DNA from: Chloroflexota bacterium
GTDB taxonomy: Bacteria > Chloroflexota > Anaerolineae > Anaerolineales > VGOW01
Assembly (NCBI GenBank): GCA_016875735.1
Contig: VGOW01000003.1
Span: forward strand, 1 to 64,000
DNA length: 64,000 nucleotides
Direction: 5' to 3'
Position 1 is the first letter of the stretch. Each line of letters begins with the position of its first letter. The notes beneath the pieces were generated by a model, which worked only from the letters and a program-made list of their open reading frames with translations, was not told where the DNA came from and did no database searches. Below are positions 42,992 to 52,667 of the stretch, in pieces. Both the position numbers and the translations under genes were made by a program.

Positions 42992-43834
42992 TCAATTCGT
43001 TATCATTGCAATCGCTATCACTGCGGCCACGATGCCGACGGCTTGCAGCCGCGTGATGCGCTCTTTGAGAATCAGCCACGCCAACACAACGGTGGAGGCC
43101 GGATACAACGACGACAGCACCGCCGCCACATCCAACCGCCCGGCCTGCGAGGCCAGCACATAAAAGGTGTTGCCGCCCGCATCGAGCAAACCGGCAACGC
43201 CGACCAGCGGCCAATGAGATGCCTGCGGCAAAATTTGATTCTTCGAGATCGCCGCCGCCGCGCTCAACACGATCAGCGATGCCGCCCGCGCCGCCACCAA
43301 CGGCCAAAACACCGCGCCGCCGTTCACTCGATTCATCAACACCAGAAACAGGCCGAACCCTACCCCCGCCGCCACCGGCAATCCGAGATGCTTCCATTCC
43401 ACCCGGCCACTGCCCGCTTGCGACACGAACCATACCGACACAATGGCCAACGCAAAGCCGAGCAATTTGATCGCGCCGGGCACGCCTTCGACGACCGCGC
43501 CCGCCAAAACCGGCAGGGCCGCCGTGACCACTGCCGACACCGGCGCGGCGGTTCCCATGTGGCCGACGGCCAGAGATCGATAGAGGGCTAACAACCCGCC
43601 CGATCCCAACACTCCGGCCACCGCGGCCCAAAACAGATTCGGAAGCGGGGGCGCGTTGTCTTTCAACACCACCGCCGCCAAGAATAACATCACCCCGCCG
43701 ATCAACTGCGAGCCGATCACCACTGCATACGCGCCGGAACGTTTGCTGGCCAGTCCGCCGCAAAAGTCGCCCGCGCCCCACGACGCCGCCGAGGCCAACC
43801 CGAACATCCCCGACGCAATCTCCGATCCGGCCAT
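42992..43834 (-). CDS. EamA-family permease in the formate dehydrogenase operon
   Basis: 280 aa from the ATG at 43834, which shares its first base with the stop of the Fe-S subunit gene. Ten predicted helices in two EamA halves (ASWGAGDFCGGLASKR; SSLYPASTVVLAWLILKERIT). Substrate unknown. Being inside an operon for a cytosolic formate dehydrogenase, it could move formate or another metabolite, but EamA proteins usually transport amino acids, sugars or nucleosides, so this is a guess. Confidence 0.82.
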   Translation of the reverse strand: MAGSEIASGMFGLASAASWGAGDFCGGLASKRSGAYAVVIGSQLIGGVMLFLAAVVLKDNAPPLPNLFWAAVAGVLGSGGLLALYRSLAVGHMGTAAPVSAVVTAALPVLAGAVVEGVPGAIKLLGFALAIVSVWFVSQAGSGRVEWKHLGLPVAAGVGFGLFLVLMNRVNGGAVFWPLVAARAASLIVLSAAAAISKNQILPQASHWPLVGVAGLLDAGGNTFYVLASQAGRLDVAAVLSSLYPASTVVLAWLILKERITRLQAVGIVAAVIAIAMITN

Positions 43835-44532
43835 CACGCTTTTCTCTTGCGCCGCCGCTCGGCGCGAGTCGCCTGCATGATCTCGTCGGGCGTTGCGCCC
43901 TCTTGCAACAACCATTCGCGCTTGGGCTTCAACGCGCCGGTGGGGCACACGCCCACGCACTGCCCGCAGAACACGCACGTCGTCGCCGGCATGGGCTTGT
44001 CGAAAAACGTGGCGATGCTCGTCTCGAATCCGCGCTTGCCAAAATTGATCGCATAAGTGTACTGCGCGTCGTCGGCGCACACTTGCACGCACCGCCAACA
44101 CAAAACGCATTTGGCGTAATCGCGGATGTACATTGGGTTGTCGTCGAGCAGGGGATGATCGCGGCGCGCGCCGTCGGCGAACCGCTCGCCATCGGCGGCG
44201 TACTCTTTCAGCATCGGCTGAATGGACTCCGCCTCCGAAAGATCAACCGCCGAATCGAGCATCTCCAAAATCGTCCGCCGGCTCCGCTGTACGCGTTCGC
44301 TCCGCGTTTGCACTTTCATCCCCTCGCTCACCTGCGCCACGCACGCCGGAGAGAGCACCCGCGCCCCTTCCACTTCCACCACGCACACGCGGCAGAGGGC
44401 GTTGGCCGTGCAATGCTCATGAAAGCAAATCGTCGGCACGTGCTCGCCGATGCCCTGCGCCGCTTTCAGAATCGTCGTCCCCGCCGGAACGGAAACGGCC
44501 TTGCCATCAATCGTCAGAGTAACGTCAGCCAT
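43834..44532 (-). CDS. NuoG/FdsA-N-like Fe-S protein
   Basis: 232 aa. One ferredoxin-type 2Fe-2S centre (Cys36, Cys47, Cys50, Cys64) in the N-terminal domain and two 4Fe-4S clusters: [11 protein letters not shown] and [12 protein letters not shown]. In many NAD-dependent formate dehydrogenases this module is fused to the alpha subunit (FdsA) or found as HoxU/NuoG N-terminus; here it is a separate chain. It passes electrons between the fused diaphorase subunit and the molybdopterin subunit. Confidence 0.88.
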   Translation of the reverse strand: MADVTLTIDGKAVSVPAGTTILKAAQGIGEHVPTICFHEHCTANALCRVCVVEVEGARVLSPACVAQVSEGMKVQTRSERVQRSRRTILEMLDSAVDLSEAESIQPMLKEYAADGERFADGARRDHPLLDDNPMYIRDYAKCVLCWRCVQVCADDAQYTYAINFGKRGFETSIATFFDKPMPATTCVFCGQCVGVCPTGALKPKREWLLQEGATPDEIMQATRAERRRKRKA

Positions 44533-44558
44533 CCTTCGTCATCCCATTGTTCATTGTC

Positions 44559-45341
44559 TCATTCTTCATCGCTCATTTTCCCGAGTCTCTCCGGGCACGA
44601 ATACACATTCATCGCGCCGCGCCGCACGTAACCGCACAGGGTGATATTCCACTCACGCGCCAACCGCACCGACATCGACGTGGGCGACGTGCGCGAGGCC
44701 ACAATGGGACAGCCCATGCGCGCCGCTTTGTTGATCATCTCCGAGGAGATGCGCCCGGTGGCGAGCAAAATATGATCTTTGGGATCGAGGCCGCGCAGAA
44801 GGCACTCGCCGCGCAACTTGTCAATCGTGTTGTGCCGCCCCACATCTTCGGCAATCACCACGATTCGCTCGCCATCCGAGAGCGCCGATGTATGCACCCC
44901 GCCCGACCGGGCATACAGACTGCCCGGCTGTTGAATGCGGTTGATCAACTCGGCGAGGCGCGACGGCGCGATAGTGACCGATGACTGCAACGGCTCGACT
45001 CGTTTCGAGAGATCATCAAAGGTGACGCCGCCTCCACAGCCCGAAGTGAGAATCATTCGCGCGGGCGGGCTGAAATCGGCGCGAGCCAGCCACACATCCA
45101 CGCACACGCCCGAAGGGCAAACGTGCACGGCGCGCACGTCGCTCATGCCGCCGATCACGCCCTCATTGCGCAAAAAGCCGAGCGCCAGTTTGTCCTGATC
45201 GCGCGGCGTGGACATGATGGTGGCGATCTCTTGCCCGTTGACGAAGATCGAAACGAACCCCTCCTCGATCACTTCGCCGTCAACGTCCTCCCACCGCCCG
45301 TTCAGCGATTGGTATCGAAACTGCGCAACGCCTTCAGTCAT
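44559..45341 (-). CDS. fdhD: formate dehydrogenase sulfurtransferase FdhD
   Basis: 260 aa from the ATG at 45341; an upstream start lies in a repeat. FdhD transfers sulfur from a cysteine desulfurase to the Mo cofactor of formate dehydrogenase. The family motif here is TSGCGGGVTF, with one Cys instead of the CxxC seen in E. coli; VVIAEDVGRHNTIDKLRGE and LLATGRISSEMINKAARMG are highly typical. Its presence within the operon supports identification of the alpha subunit as a formate dehydrogenase. Confidence 0.94.
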   Translation of the reverse strand: MTEGVAQFRYQSLNGRWEDVDGEVIEEGFVSIFVNGQEIATIMSTPRDQDKLALGFLRNEGVIGGMSDVRAVHVCPSGVCVDVWLARADFSPPARMILTSGCGGGVTFDDLSKRVEPLQSSVTIAPSRLAELINRIQQPGSLYARSGGVHTSALSDGERIVVIAEDVGRHNTIDKLRGECLLRGLDPKDHILLATGRISSEMINKAARMGCPIVASRTSPTSMSVRLAREWNITLCGYVRRGAMNVYSCPERLGKMSDEE

Positions 45342-45346
45342 GTTTT

Positions 45347-45421
45347 GATTCACGAAGCGCACGAAGATCACGAAGAGTGCAATCTTTGCTCTTCGTGCCC
45401 CTTCGTGTTCCTTCGTGAATC
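45347..45421. repeat. CACGAAG-word inverted repeat between diaphorase gene and fdhD
   Basis: Left arm GATTCACGAAG (45347-45357), further CACGAAG copies at 9-base steps, right arm ending CTTCGTGAATC (45411-45421). It fills the entire gap between the two genes, as in the ABC transporter operon at 3187-3266. Confidence 0.85.
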
Positions 45422-45422
45422 A

Positions 45423-47246
45423 TCACCTCTTCTGCTTCTTTGCCACAACCTTCTTCCCCCCTTTGCCTTCCGACTTCCGACTTCTAACTTCTGACTTCTT
45501 CTTTCCAAACAACTCCGGCCACACTTTCATCGCGCTCAGCACGGCGCTGGCCGCCGTTTGCCCCAAGCCGCACAGCGAGGCGTCGGTCATCGTCCAGCCC
45601 ACGTCGGTCAATCGCTCCGAGTCGCCGGGCAGCATTTTGCCTTCGCGCACGCGCTCGATGATCTCCATTTGCCGTTGTGTGCCGAGTTGGCACGGATAAC
45701 ATTTGCCGCACGACTCGTGCGCGAAAAACTTGGTCAGCCGCAGAAGCATGTCGCGCATATCGCGCGTCTCGTTGAACACCATCACCACGCCGGAGCCGAG
45801 CGGCAAACCGGCGGCGCGCAAATCCTCGAAGGTCAGCCTCACATCCAAATCTTTTTCGGTGGCGAACGCGCCCGCCGCCCCGCCGAACAGAATGGTCTGC
45901 AACTTGCCGCCCTCCACGCCGCCAGCCAGATCGTCGAGCAAATGCCGAATGGTGATCCCGAACGGAACTTCGTACACGCCCGGCCTGGCCACATCGCCCG
46001 ACACGCAGAACAATTTTGGCCCAGCAGATTTTTCGGTGCCGTAGCGCCGGAAGGCGGCCGCCCCGTGAGTGATGATGTACGGAACTTTGGACAACGTCTC
46101 TACGTTGTTGATGGCCGTCGGCTTCCCGAAGAGTCCGTGCGTGACGGGGAACGGCGGCTTCACTCGCGGAAGCCCGCGCTTGCCCTCAATCGACTCGAAC
46201 AGCGCCGTCTCTTCGCCGCAAATGTACGCGCCCGCGCCGCGCCGCACTTCGATGTCGAGATCGAAACCCGAACCGAGAATGTTCTTGCCGAGATACCCGG
46301 CGGCGCGCAATTCGTCAATCGCGCTCTGCACGCGCTCGGTTGCGGTGGGATACTCGCCGCGAATGTAGAAATAGATTTTGCTCGCGCCGATGGCGTACGC
46401 GCCGACGATAGCGCCCTCGATGATGCGGCACGGATCGCCTTCCATCAGCACACGATCTTTGAACGTGCCCGGCTCGGACTCGTCGGCGTTGACCACAAAA
46501 TACTTCGGGCCGCCGGGCGCTTTCGCCGCGCCCTCCCATTTGACTCCGGTGGGGAACGCCGCGCCGCCCATGCCCACCAACCCCGACTGCTTCACTTCAT
46601 CGATCACTTGCTGGGGAGTCATCTTTCGCAGTGCGCGTTTGGCCGCCTGCATGCCGCCCACGGTTTCGTATTCTTCGAGAGTGGCCGCGCGGCCCCGGCC
46701 GCACAGCACGGTGATGAGATTGAGATCGCCGCCCACGAAATCGTCGGCGCCCCGGCCTCGAGCGGCAAAGAGATCGTCGAGGGCGTCCGGCGCGACGCGC
46801 GCAAACGAGATGTCGCCCGATGTCTGAGTCGCCGGATCGTATTGGGTGATGTTGACCGCCGGGGCCGCGTTGCACAATCCGAGGCAGGTGGTGCGCTCAA
46901 TCGTGTAACGCCCATCGAACGACGTGTCGCCCGGCATCACTTTGGCCCGGCGGCACATGGCGTTGAGAATCGAATCCGCGCCGCGCAAAGCGCAGGCCGG
47001 GTCGGCGCACACGCGGAGGATGGTGTTGCCCGCCGGCTCGCGGTAGAACATGGAATAGAAATCGATCACGCCGTGAATGTCGGCCAGCGGCACGCCGAGC
47101 GCGCGCCCCACTTCGGCGGCGACGGGTTCGGGCAAATAGCCGTAGAGCGATTGCGCGGCGTGCAGCGCCGGGAGGAGCGCAGTGCGGCCCTGCGGGGCAA
47201 GGTCGGCCAACGCGGCGCGCAGAGGAGTCAGATCAAAGTCGGGCAT
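45423..47246 (-). CDS. fused NuoE-NuoF-type diaphorase of formate dehydrogenase
   Basis: 607 aa. N-terminal thioredoxin-like 2Fe-2S domain (NuoE-like; Cys80, Cys85, Cys121, Cys125) joined to a NuoF-like part: FMN/NAD site [18 protein letters not shown] and the 4Fe-4S motif [12 protein letters not shown]. It transfers electrons from formate to NAD+ (or from NADH to CO2 reduction). Such an E-F fusion resembles FdsG-FdsB or HoxE-F fusions. The last 25 or so residues ([13 protein letters not shown]...KKQKR) are encoded by the CTTCCGA/CTTCTAA heptad words at 45472-45502 and have no counterpart in NuoF. Confidence 0.9.
   Translation of the reverse strand: MPDFDLTPLRAALADLAPQGRTALLPALHAAQSLYGYLPEPVAAEVGRALGVPLADIHGVIDFYSMFYREPAGNTILRVCADPACALRGADSILNAMCRRAKVMPGDTSFDGRYTIERTTCLGLCNAAPAVNITQYDPATQTSGDISFARVAPDALDDLFAARGRGADDFVGGDLNLITVLCGRGRAATLEEYETVGGMQAAKRALRKMTPQQVIDEVKQSGLVGMGGAAFPTGVKWEGAAKAPGGPKYFVVNADESEPGTFKDRVLMEGDPCRIIEGAIVGAYAIGASKIYFYIRGEYPTATERVQSAIDELRAAGYLGKNILGSGFDLDIEVRRGAGAYICGEETALFESIEGKRGLPRVKPPFPVTHGLFGKPTAINNVETLSKVPYIITHGAAAFRRYGTEKSAGPKLFCVSGDVARPGVYEVPFGITIRHLLDDLAGGVEGGKLQTILFGGAAGAFATEKDLDVRLTFEDLRAAGLPLGSGVVMVFNETRDMRDMLLRLTKFFAHESCGKCYPCQLGTQRQMEIIERVREGKMLPGDSERLTDVGWTMTDASLCGLGQTAASAVLSAMKVWPELFGKKKSEVRSRKSEGKGGKKVVAKKQKR
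45472..45502 (-). repeat. CTTCCGA heptads translated at the diaphorase C-terminus
   Basis: Five consecutive 7-base words: CTTCCGA, CTTCCGA, CTTCTAA, CTTCTGA, CTTCTTC. They are the complement of the AGAAGTC words found at 10731 and 33843, but here they are part of a coding sequence. Confidence 0.8.
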
Positions 47247-47265
47247 ATCGTGAGAGGGTCTCTTG

Positions 47266-47294
47266 GTAGGGGCAGTTCGTGAACTGCCCGATAC
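47266..47294. repeat. GTAGGGGCA palindrome upstream of the diaphorase gene
   Basis: Imperfect version of the family at 6307: GTAGGGGCAGTTC pairs with GAACTGCCC, then GATAC. It lies 20 bases upstream of the diaphorase start, within the possible leader of that operon, and 145 bases from the divergent gene's -10 box. Confidence 0.8.
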
Positions 47295-47404
47295 ACGGTT
47301 CGTAGTTTACGCAATTCAACGCCAGTGTGCAACGGCCTTGCACACACAATTCTATCGCCGGATTTGTTCGCGGCGTCTAACACGGGCGCGGAGTGTATTG
47401 CAAG

Positions 47405-47410
47405 TATAAT
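47405..47410 (+). promoter_or_regulatory. -10 box of the cysteine desulfurase-like gene
   Basis: TATAAT in the context GCAAGTATAAT, 28 bases before the ATG at 47439. A GGAG (47429-47432) provides a ribosome site. No clear -35 box. Confidence 0.5.
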
Positions 47411-47438
47411 CTCGAAAACTCATCCATTGGAGACTGAT

Positions 47439-48704
47439 ATGCCCTTCGACCTTCGACGCATCCGAGCGCAGTTCCCCTCCCTGCGCGTCACCGATGATGG
47501 CCGCCGCCGACTCTACCTCGACAACCCCGGCGGCACGCAAATTGCCCAACCGGCTATGGATCGGATGACTGCGTATTTGCTCCGCAACAACGCCAATCAC
47601 GGCGGCGCGTTCCGCACCTCGGTGGACTCCGACTCCGTTCTGCGCGAAGCCCACGCCGCGATGGCCGATCTGCTCAACGCCGCCTCGCCCGACGAAATCA
47701 TCTTCGGCCCGAACATGACCACCCTCACCTTTTCGATCTCGCGGGCGCTGGGCCGCTGGCTCAAACCCGGCGATGAAATCGTGGTTACCCGGCTCGATCA
47801 CGACGCCGACATCACCCCGTGGACGATGATGGCCGAAGATCGCGGCGCAGTGGTGCGCTGGGTGGATATTCGCGCCGACGACTGCACCCTCGACATGGCC
47901 GACTTCGAGAGCCAGATCGGCGACCGCACGAAAATTGTGGCCTGCGGTTACGCCTCCAACGCAGTGGGCACGATCAACGATGTGAAAGCCGTGGTGGATA
48001 TGGCGCACGCGGCGGGGGCGCTGGTGTTCGTGGACGCGGTGCAGTACGTGCCGCACGGCCCCGCCGATGTGCAAGCATTGGGTTGTGATTTCCTCGCTTG
48101 CTCGGCCTACAAATTTTTCGGCCCGCACACGGGCATTGTATACGGCAAATATGATCTGCTCGACCGGCTGGCCGCGTACAAAGTTCGTCCGGCGGAAAAC
48201 AAGCCGCCTCACAAATTCGAAACCGGCACACAGAATCACGAGGGCATGGCGGGCACGCTGGGCGCGGTGGAATATCTGGCATGGATCGGGGAAACCTTCG
48301 GCGACAAACCTCAAACTCCAAATCTCAAACTTCAAAGGCGGGAGTTGTTGAGAAAGGCGATGCGTTTGATGATGGACTATGAACGGGAGATCAGCCGACG
48401 GCTCATCACCGGGTTGAGCCAAGTTCCGGGACTCAAGGTTTGGGGCGTCACCGATCTCAATCGGCTGGATCGGCGCGTGCCCACCGTGTCGTTCACCCTC
48501 GAAGGCTGGAGTCCGCGCGAGGCCGCCGAGAAACTCGCCGAGCAAAACATTTTCGTGTGGGATGGTAACTATTATGCGCTGGCAATTATGGAGCGGCTCG
48601 ACTTGCAGAAGAGCGGCGGCATGGTGCGCGTGGGCGCGGCGCATTACAACACGCTGGATGAGATTGACGAATTGGTGGAGGCAGTGGGCAGACTAAAAAA
48701 GTGA
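47439..48704 (+). CDS. cysteine desulfurase-like class V aminotransferase
   Basis: 421 aa from the ATG at 47439. PLP enzyme with the lysine in CSAYKFFGPHTG, N-terminal YLDNPGGTQIAQPAM, and VTRLDHDADITPW. It matches the cysteine-desulfurase-like (CsdA-related) group; activity may be on cysteine, selenocysteine or another amine. Residues about 290-304 (DKPQTPNLKLQRREL) are encoded by AACTCCAAATC-type repeat words at 48307-48337, likely an in-frame insertion. It diverges from the formate dehydrogenase operon, and a desulfurase could feed FdhD; the link is inference. Confidence 0.88.
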   Translation: MPFDLRRIRAQFPSLRVTDDGRRRLYLDNPGGTQIAQPAMDRMTAYLLRNNANHGGAFRTSVDSDSVLREAHAAMADLLNAASPDEIIFGPNMTTLTFSISRALGRWLKPGDEIVVTRLDHDADITPWTMMAEDRGAVVRWVDIRADDCTLDMADFESQIGDRTKIVACGYASNAVGTINDVKAVVDMAHAAGALVFVDAVQYVPHGPADVQALGCDFLACSAYKFFGPHTGIVYGKYDLLDRLAAYKVRPAENKPPHKFETGTQNHEGMAGTLGAVEYLAWIGETFGDKPQTPNLKLQRRELLRKAMRLMMDYEREISRRLITGLSQVPGLKVWGVTDLNRLDRRVPTVSFTLEGWSPREAAEKLAEQNIFVWDGNYYALAIMERLDLQKSGGMVRVGAAHYNTLDEIDELVEAVGRLKK

Positions 48705-48722
48705 CCGGCACAAAAAAGGACA

Positions 48723-48754
48723 AACGACCGGGTGAGGGGGGGCACCCAGTCGTT
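48723..48754 (+). terminator. terminator after the cysteine desulfurase-like gene
   Basis: Stem AACGAC / GTCGTT with an internal mismatch then GGGTG / CACCC (48723-48734, 48743-48754) and an 8-base loop. A-rich sequence follows (agaaaaataa), so it may act as a hairpin for both strands. Confidence 0.6.
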
Positions 48755-48840
48755 CGTCCGAGAAAAATAATACCACTTTTAGAAAAAATTGCAAGAGTGT
48801 TTTTGTGAGATTCTGGTTAAGACACTTGGCCGAGATTCTG

Positions 48841-48914
48841 TGCCCCAGGCGTGACTCGAACACGCAGCCTTGGCCTTAGGAGTGCCCTGCTCTATCCTAT
48901 TGAGCTACTGGGGC
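48841..48914 (-). tRNA. tRNA-Arg (anticodon CCT)
   Basis: Read on the minus strand: acceptor stem GCCCCAG / CTGGGGC with discriminator A, D-arm GCTC..GAGC, anticodon loop CTCCTAA (anticodon CCT), T-arm GCGTG TTCGAGT CACGC. CCA is not encoded. The anticodon stem GGGCA / GGCCA has only the three central Watson-Crick pairs; 27-43 (G-A) and 31-39 (A-G) do not pair. All other arms are perfect. Confidence 0.9.
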
Positions 48915-48930
48915 GTGCTTCTTAATTATA

Positions 48931-50004
48931 TCACCCGTCCCCTACCACTTCGCCCACCCCATACGCGGCCACCGGCTCCAGCCGCCCGTGTACGGTGATG
49001 GGCTCTCGCCGTTCGGCCCGAACCCGGTCGCCCAGCCGCGCCCGCGTCGCTTCGCTGATCAAAATCTCGCCGCCGGTGGCGGCCTCCTGCAATCGTTTGC
49101 ACACATTCACCGTGTCGCCGATGATGGTGTAATCCATCACCTTTTCCGAGCCGATGTTGCCCACCGTGGCCTCGCCGGTGTTGACGCCGATGCACAGGCC
49201 TAACCCCGACAACCGGCCCCCGCTCCGCTGGCACAAATCAATGAACACGCCCCGCATTTCCACCGCCGCCTTCACCGCATTCAGCGCATCGTCGGGCGAG
49301 GCCAGCGGCGCGCCCCAAAAGGCCATCACCGCGTCGCCAATGAATTTGTCGAACGTGCCGCGATGGGCGAACACCACCCGCGTGAGTTCCGAAAAAATTT
49401 GGTTGAGCGTCTCCACCACTTCTTGAGCAGTGTGCCGGGCAGTGAAAGCGGTGAAGCCGCGAATGTCGGCGAACAACACTGTCACCGGGCGAGTCTCGCC
49501 GCCCAGTTTGAGGTGGCGCTCCGGGTCGGTGAGAATAATATCGGCCACCTCTTCGGCCAAATAGCGGGTGAGCACTTCGCGCAATAGCCGGTTGCGCGCC
49601 TCCACTTGATCGTGCAGAAGTTTGATTCGCAACAACGAGCGCACGCGGGTGAGAAGCAGAATGGAGTTGAACGGCTTGGTAACGAAGTCGTCGGCCCCGG
49701 CCTCCACCGCGCGCAGTTTTTCGTCGTCGCTGTCGAGAGCCGTCACCATCACCACCGGCACGAATTGAGTGGCCGGATCGTTTTTGAGCGCCCGGCACAC
49801 GTCGTAGCCGCTCATGCGCGGCATCTGCACATCGCATAGCACAAGGTCGGGCGGGGAGGCGGTCGCCAACCGTAGCGCCTCGTTGCCGTCGCTGGCCGTG
49901 GCGCACTCGTAGCCCGCGTCCGTCAAATAGGCTTCGAGCAGATCGCGGTTGAGCCAATCGTCGTCCACGATGAGGATTTTGCGAGTTGCAGAGTCGGCGG
50001 CCAT
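48931..50004 (-). CDS. response regulator with class III adenylate/guanylate cyclase domain
   Basis: 357 aa from the ATG at 50004. A receiver domain (8-125; phospho-Asp58 in LVLCDVQMP, Lys near 110 in FVTKPF) and a class III nucleotide cyclase catalytic domain (about 170-350): TVLFADIRGFTAF with the first metal Asp, DKFIGDAVMAFWGAP with the second, and DYTIIGDTVN. It should make cAMP (or cGMP) in response to phosphorylation by an unlinked kinase. It ends 16 bases before the tRNA gene. No Shine-Dalgarno is apparent. Confidence 0.92.
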   Translation of the reverse strand: MAADSATRKILIVDDDWLNRDLLEAYLTDAGYECATASDGNEALRLATASPPDLVLCDVQMPRMSGYDVCRALKNDPATQFVPVVMVTALDSDDEKLRAVEAGADDFVTKPFNSILLLTRVRSLLRIKLLHDQVEARNRLLREVLTRYLAEEVADIILTDPERHLKLGGETRPVTVLFADIRGFTAFTARHTAQEVVETLNQIFSELTRVVFAHRGTFDKFIGDAVMAFWGAPLASPDDALNAVKAAVEMRGVFIDLCQRSGGRLSGLGLCIGVNTGEATVGNIGSEKVMDYTIIGDTVNVCKRLQEAATGGEILISEATRARLGDRVRAERREPITVHGRLEPVAAYGVGEVVGDG

Positions 50005-50008
50005 GATC

Positions 50009-50053
50009 AAAAAAGAAATCCGGTCAGCGCTATTGTATCGCACTGACCGGATT
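50009..50053 (-). terminator. sdh operon terminator with a promoter-like box in the loop
   Basis: Eleven-base perfect stem AATCCGGTCAG / CTGACCGGATT (50017-50027, 50043-50053) with a 15-base loop. On the minus strand it is followed by TTCTTTTTTG, a normal terminator tract, 30 bases after sdhB. The loop reads GATACAAT on that strand, a -10-like sequence for the cyclase gene whose ATG is at 50004. Confidence 0.8.
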
Positions 50054-50083
50054 CGACAACGCGGGGACCCCGACTCTACATGG

Positions 50084-50803
<720 letters not shown>

Positions 50804-50818
50804 GGCTGGAATTGGAGA

Positions 50819-50860
50819 TTGGAGATTAGAGATTGATAGTTGCCAATCTCTAATCTCCAA
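50819..50860. repeat. GAGATTA-heptad hairpin between sdhA and sdhB
   Basis: Seventeen-base perfect arms (50819-50835 and 50844-50860) made of 7-base words GAGATTA / GAGATTG, with an 8-base loop. The hairpin would sit in the middle of the sdh mRNA and could change the ratio of the two products. Confidence 0.9.
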
Positions 50861-50870
50861 TTACTAATCT

Positions 50871-52667
50871 CTAATACTTCCGTTCCTTCGGCTGGAATTT
50901 GGTGATGGTCACCGGCTTGTTCTCGAAGCGGATGTCGCACCGGGTGACGGCGGCGTCGCGCTTGTCGTCGGCGCGGTAGGCCATGCTGTGGTTGAGCCAG
51001 TTGGCGTCGTCGCGCTCCTGAAAATCTTCGCGGGCGTGGCCGCCGCGAGTCTCGGTGCGGCGCAGAGCGGCGGCGGCGGTCACTTCGGCGAGGTCGAGCA
51101 AACAGCCGAGTTCGAACGTTTCGAGAACGTCGGTGTTGAAGATTTTGCCGGTGTCGTCGGTTTTGATGTTCTTGAATCGCGCCTTCAGTTCGCGCACGCC
51201 CTCCACCGCCTTTTGCATGTCGGGGCCGTTGCGGAACACGCCGACGTAATTGGTCATCATATTTTGCAGGTCGGCGCGAATGGCGGCGGCGCGTTCACTG
51301 CCGCGCCCGGCGCGGATGCGGTCGAACTCGGCGATGGTGTCGGCGGCGGCGGTGATGGGCAGGGGGGCGAAGCCGGCTGGTTTGCAGAAGTCGGCCATCG
51401 CTTTGCCGCCTCGCCGCCCGAAGACCACGAGATCGACGAGCGAGTTCGTTCCCAATCGGTTTGCGCCGTGAACGGAGACGCAGGCGCATTCGCCCGCCGC
51501 GTAAAGCCCGGTGACGACGTTGGTGTTATCGGCCAGCGCCCGGCCATCCGCGTCGGTGGGGATGCCGCCCATGGCGTAATGCGCGGTGGGCTGGATGGGC
51601 ACCGGATCCTTCATGGGATCGATGCCCATGTACACGCGGGCGAATTCGAGAATATCGGGCAGGGCTTTTTCGAGGTGTTCGCGAGTGACATCTCTGCCGC
51701 CGGGCCCGCTCTTGAATTTGTTGATCGTCCCCGGGCGGAAGTCCATGTACACGTAATCTTTGCCGCCGATGCCGCGCCCGGCGCGCACCTCTTCGTAAAT
51801 ACAGCGGCTGCAAATATCGCGCGGGGCGAGGTCTTTCAGCGTGGGCATGTAGCGTTCCATGAATCGCTCGCCTTTGTCGTTGATGAAGATCGCGCCTTCG
51901 CCGCGCGCCGCTTCGGAAAGCAGGATGCCCAGCTTGTAGATTCCGGTGGGATGAAATTGGAAGAATTCCATATCTTCCAACGGCAGGCCGCGCCGATAGT
52001 ACGCCGCCACCGGGTCGCCGGTGAGGGTGTGGGCGTTCGAGGTGACCTTGAACATTTTGCCGAACCCGCCGGAAGCGATGAGCACAGCTTTCGCGTGAAA
52101 GAGGTGCACTTCGCTGTCGGCGACGTTGATGGCGACCACCCCGCGGCACACGTTGTCTTCCACGATAATATCGGTGACGAAGTATTCGTTGAAGAAGTTG
52201 ACTTTGTTTTTGATGCACTGCTGATACAGCGTTTGCAGGATCATGTGCCCGGTGCGGTCGGCGGCTTTGCAGGCGCGCATCACGGCCTTTTCGCCGAAGT
52301 TGGCGGTGTGGCCGCCGAAGCGCCGCTGTTCGATCTTGCCGTCGGGCGTGCGGTCGAAGGGCAGGCCCATGTGCTCCAGTTCGATGATGGCGTCGATGGC
52401 GTCGCGGGCCAGAATCTCGGCGGCGTCCTGATCGACCAAATAGTCGCCGCCTTTCACGGTGTCGTACATGTGCCATTCCCACGAGTCCGGCTCCATGTTG
52501 CCCAGCGCGGCGGCGATGCCGCCCTGCGCCGTGCCGGTGTGCGAACGGGTGGGATACAGTTTGGTGACGACGGCGACGTTCGCGCTTTTGCTGGCGTGCA
52601 GGGCCGCTTCCAGCCCCGCGCCGCCGCCGCCGACGATGATGGCGTCGAATTGATGATGCTTTGTCAT
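50871..52667 (-). CDS. sdhA: succinate dehydrogenase/fumarate reductase flavoprotein subunit
   Basis: 598 aa from the ATG at 52667, which overlaps the sdhD stop (ATGA). FAD-binding GGGGAGLEAALHA at the start, the covalent-FAD histidine in RSHTGTAQGG, HPTGIY, the active-site Arg region (RPGTIN ... QPTAHYAMGG), and the capping domain. Succinate oxidation to fumarate coupled to the Fe-S subunit. Length and motifs are typical of the quinone-linked enzyme. Confidence 0.97.
   Translation of the reverse strand: MTKHHQFDAIIVGGGGAGLEAALHASKSANVAVVTKLYPTRSHTGTAQGGIAAALGNMEPDSWEWHMYDTVKGGDYLVDQDAAEILARDAIDAIIELEHMGLPFDRTPDGKIEQRRFGGHTANFGEKAVMRACKAADRTGHMILQTLYQQCIKNKVNFFNEYFVTDIIVEDNVCRGVVAINVADSEVHLFHAKAVLIASGGFGKMFKVTSNAHTLTGDPVAAYYRRGLPLEDMEFFQFHPTGIYKLGILLSEAARGEGAIFINDKGERFMERYMPTLKDLAPRDICSRCIYEEVRAGRGIGGKDYVYMDFRPGTINKFKSGPGGRDVTREHLEKALPDILEFARVYMGIDPMKDPVPIQPTAHYAMGGIPTDADGRALADNTNVVTGLYAAGECACVSVHGANRLGTNSLVDLVVFGRRGGKAMADFCKPAGFAPLPITAAADTIAEFDRIRAGRGSERAAAIRADLQNMMTNYVGVFRNGPDMQKAVEGVRELKARFKNIKTDDTGKIFNTDVLETFELGCLLDLAEVTAAAALRRTETRGGHAREDFQERDDANWLNHSMAYRADDKRDAAVTRCDIRFENKPVTITKFQPKERKY

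Noticed and set aside
45558-47282. 574-codon plus-strand ORF opposite the diaphorase gene
   Set aside because: Mirror frame rich in Arg/Ala/His with no motif; the minus strand has complete NuoE/NuoF motifs.
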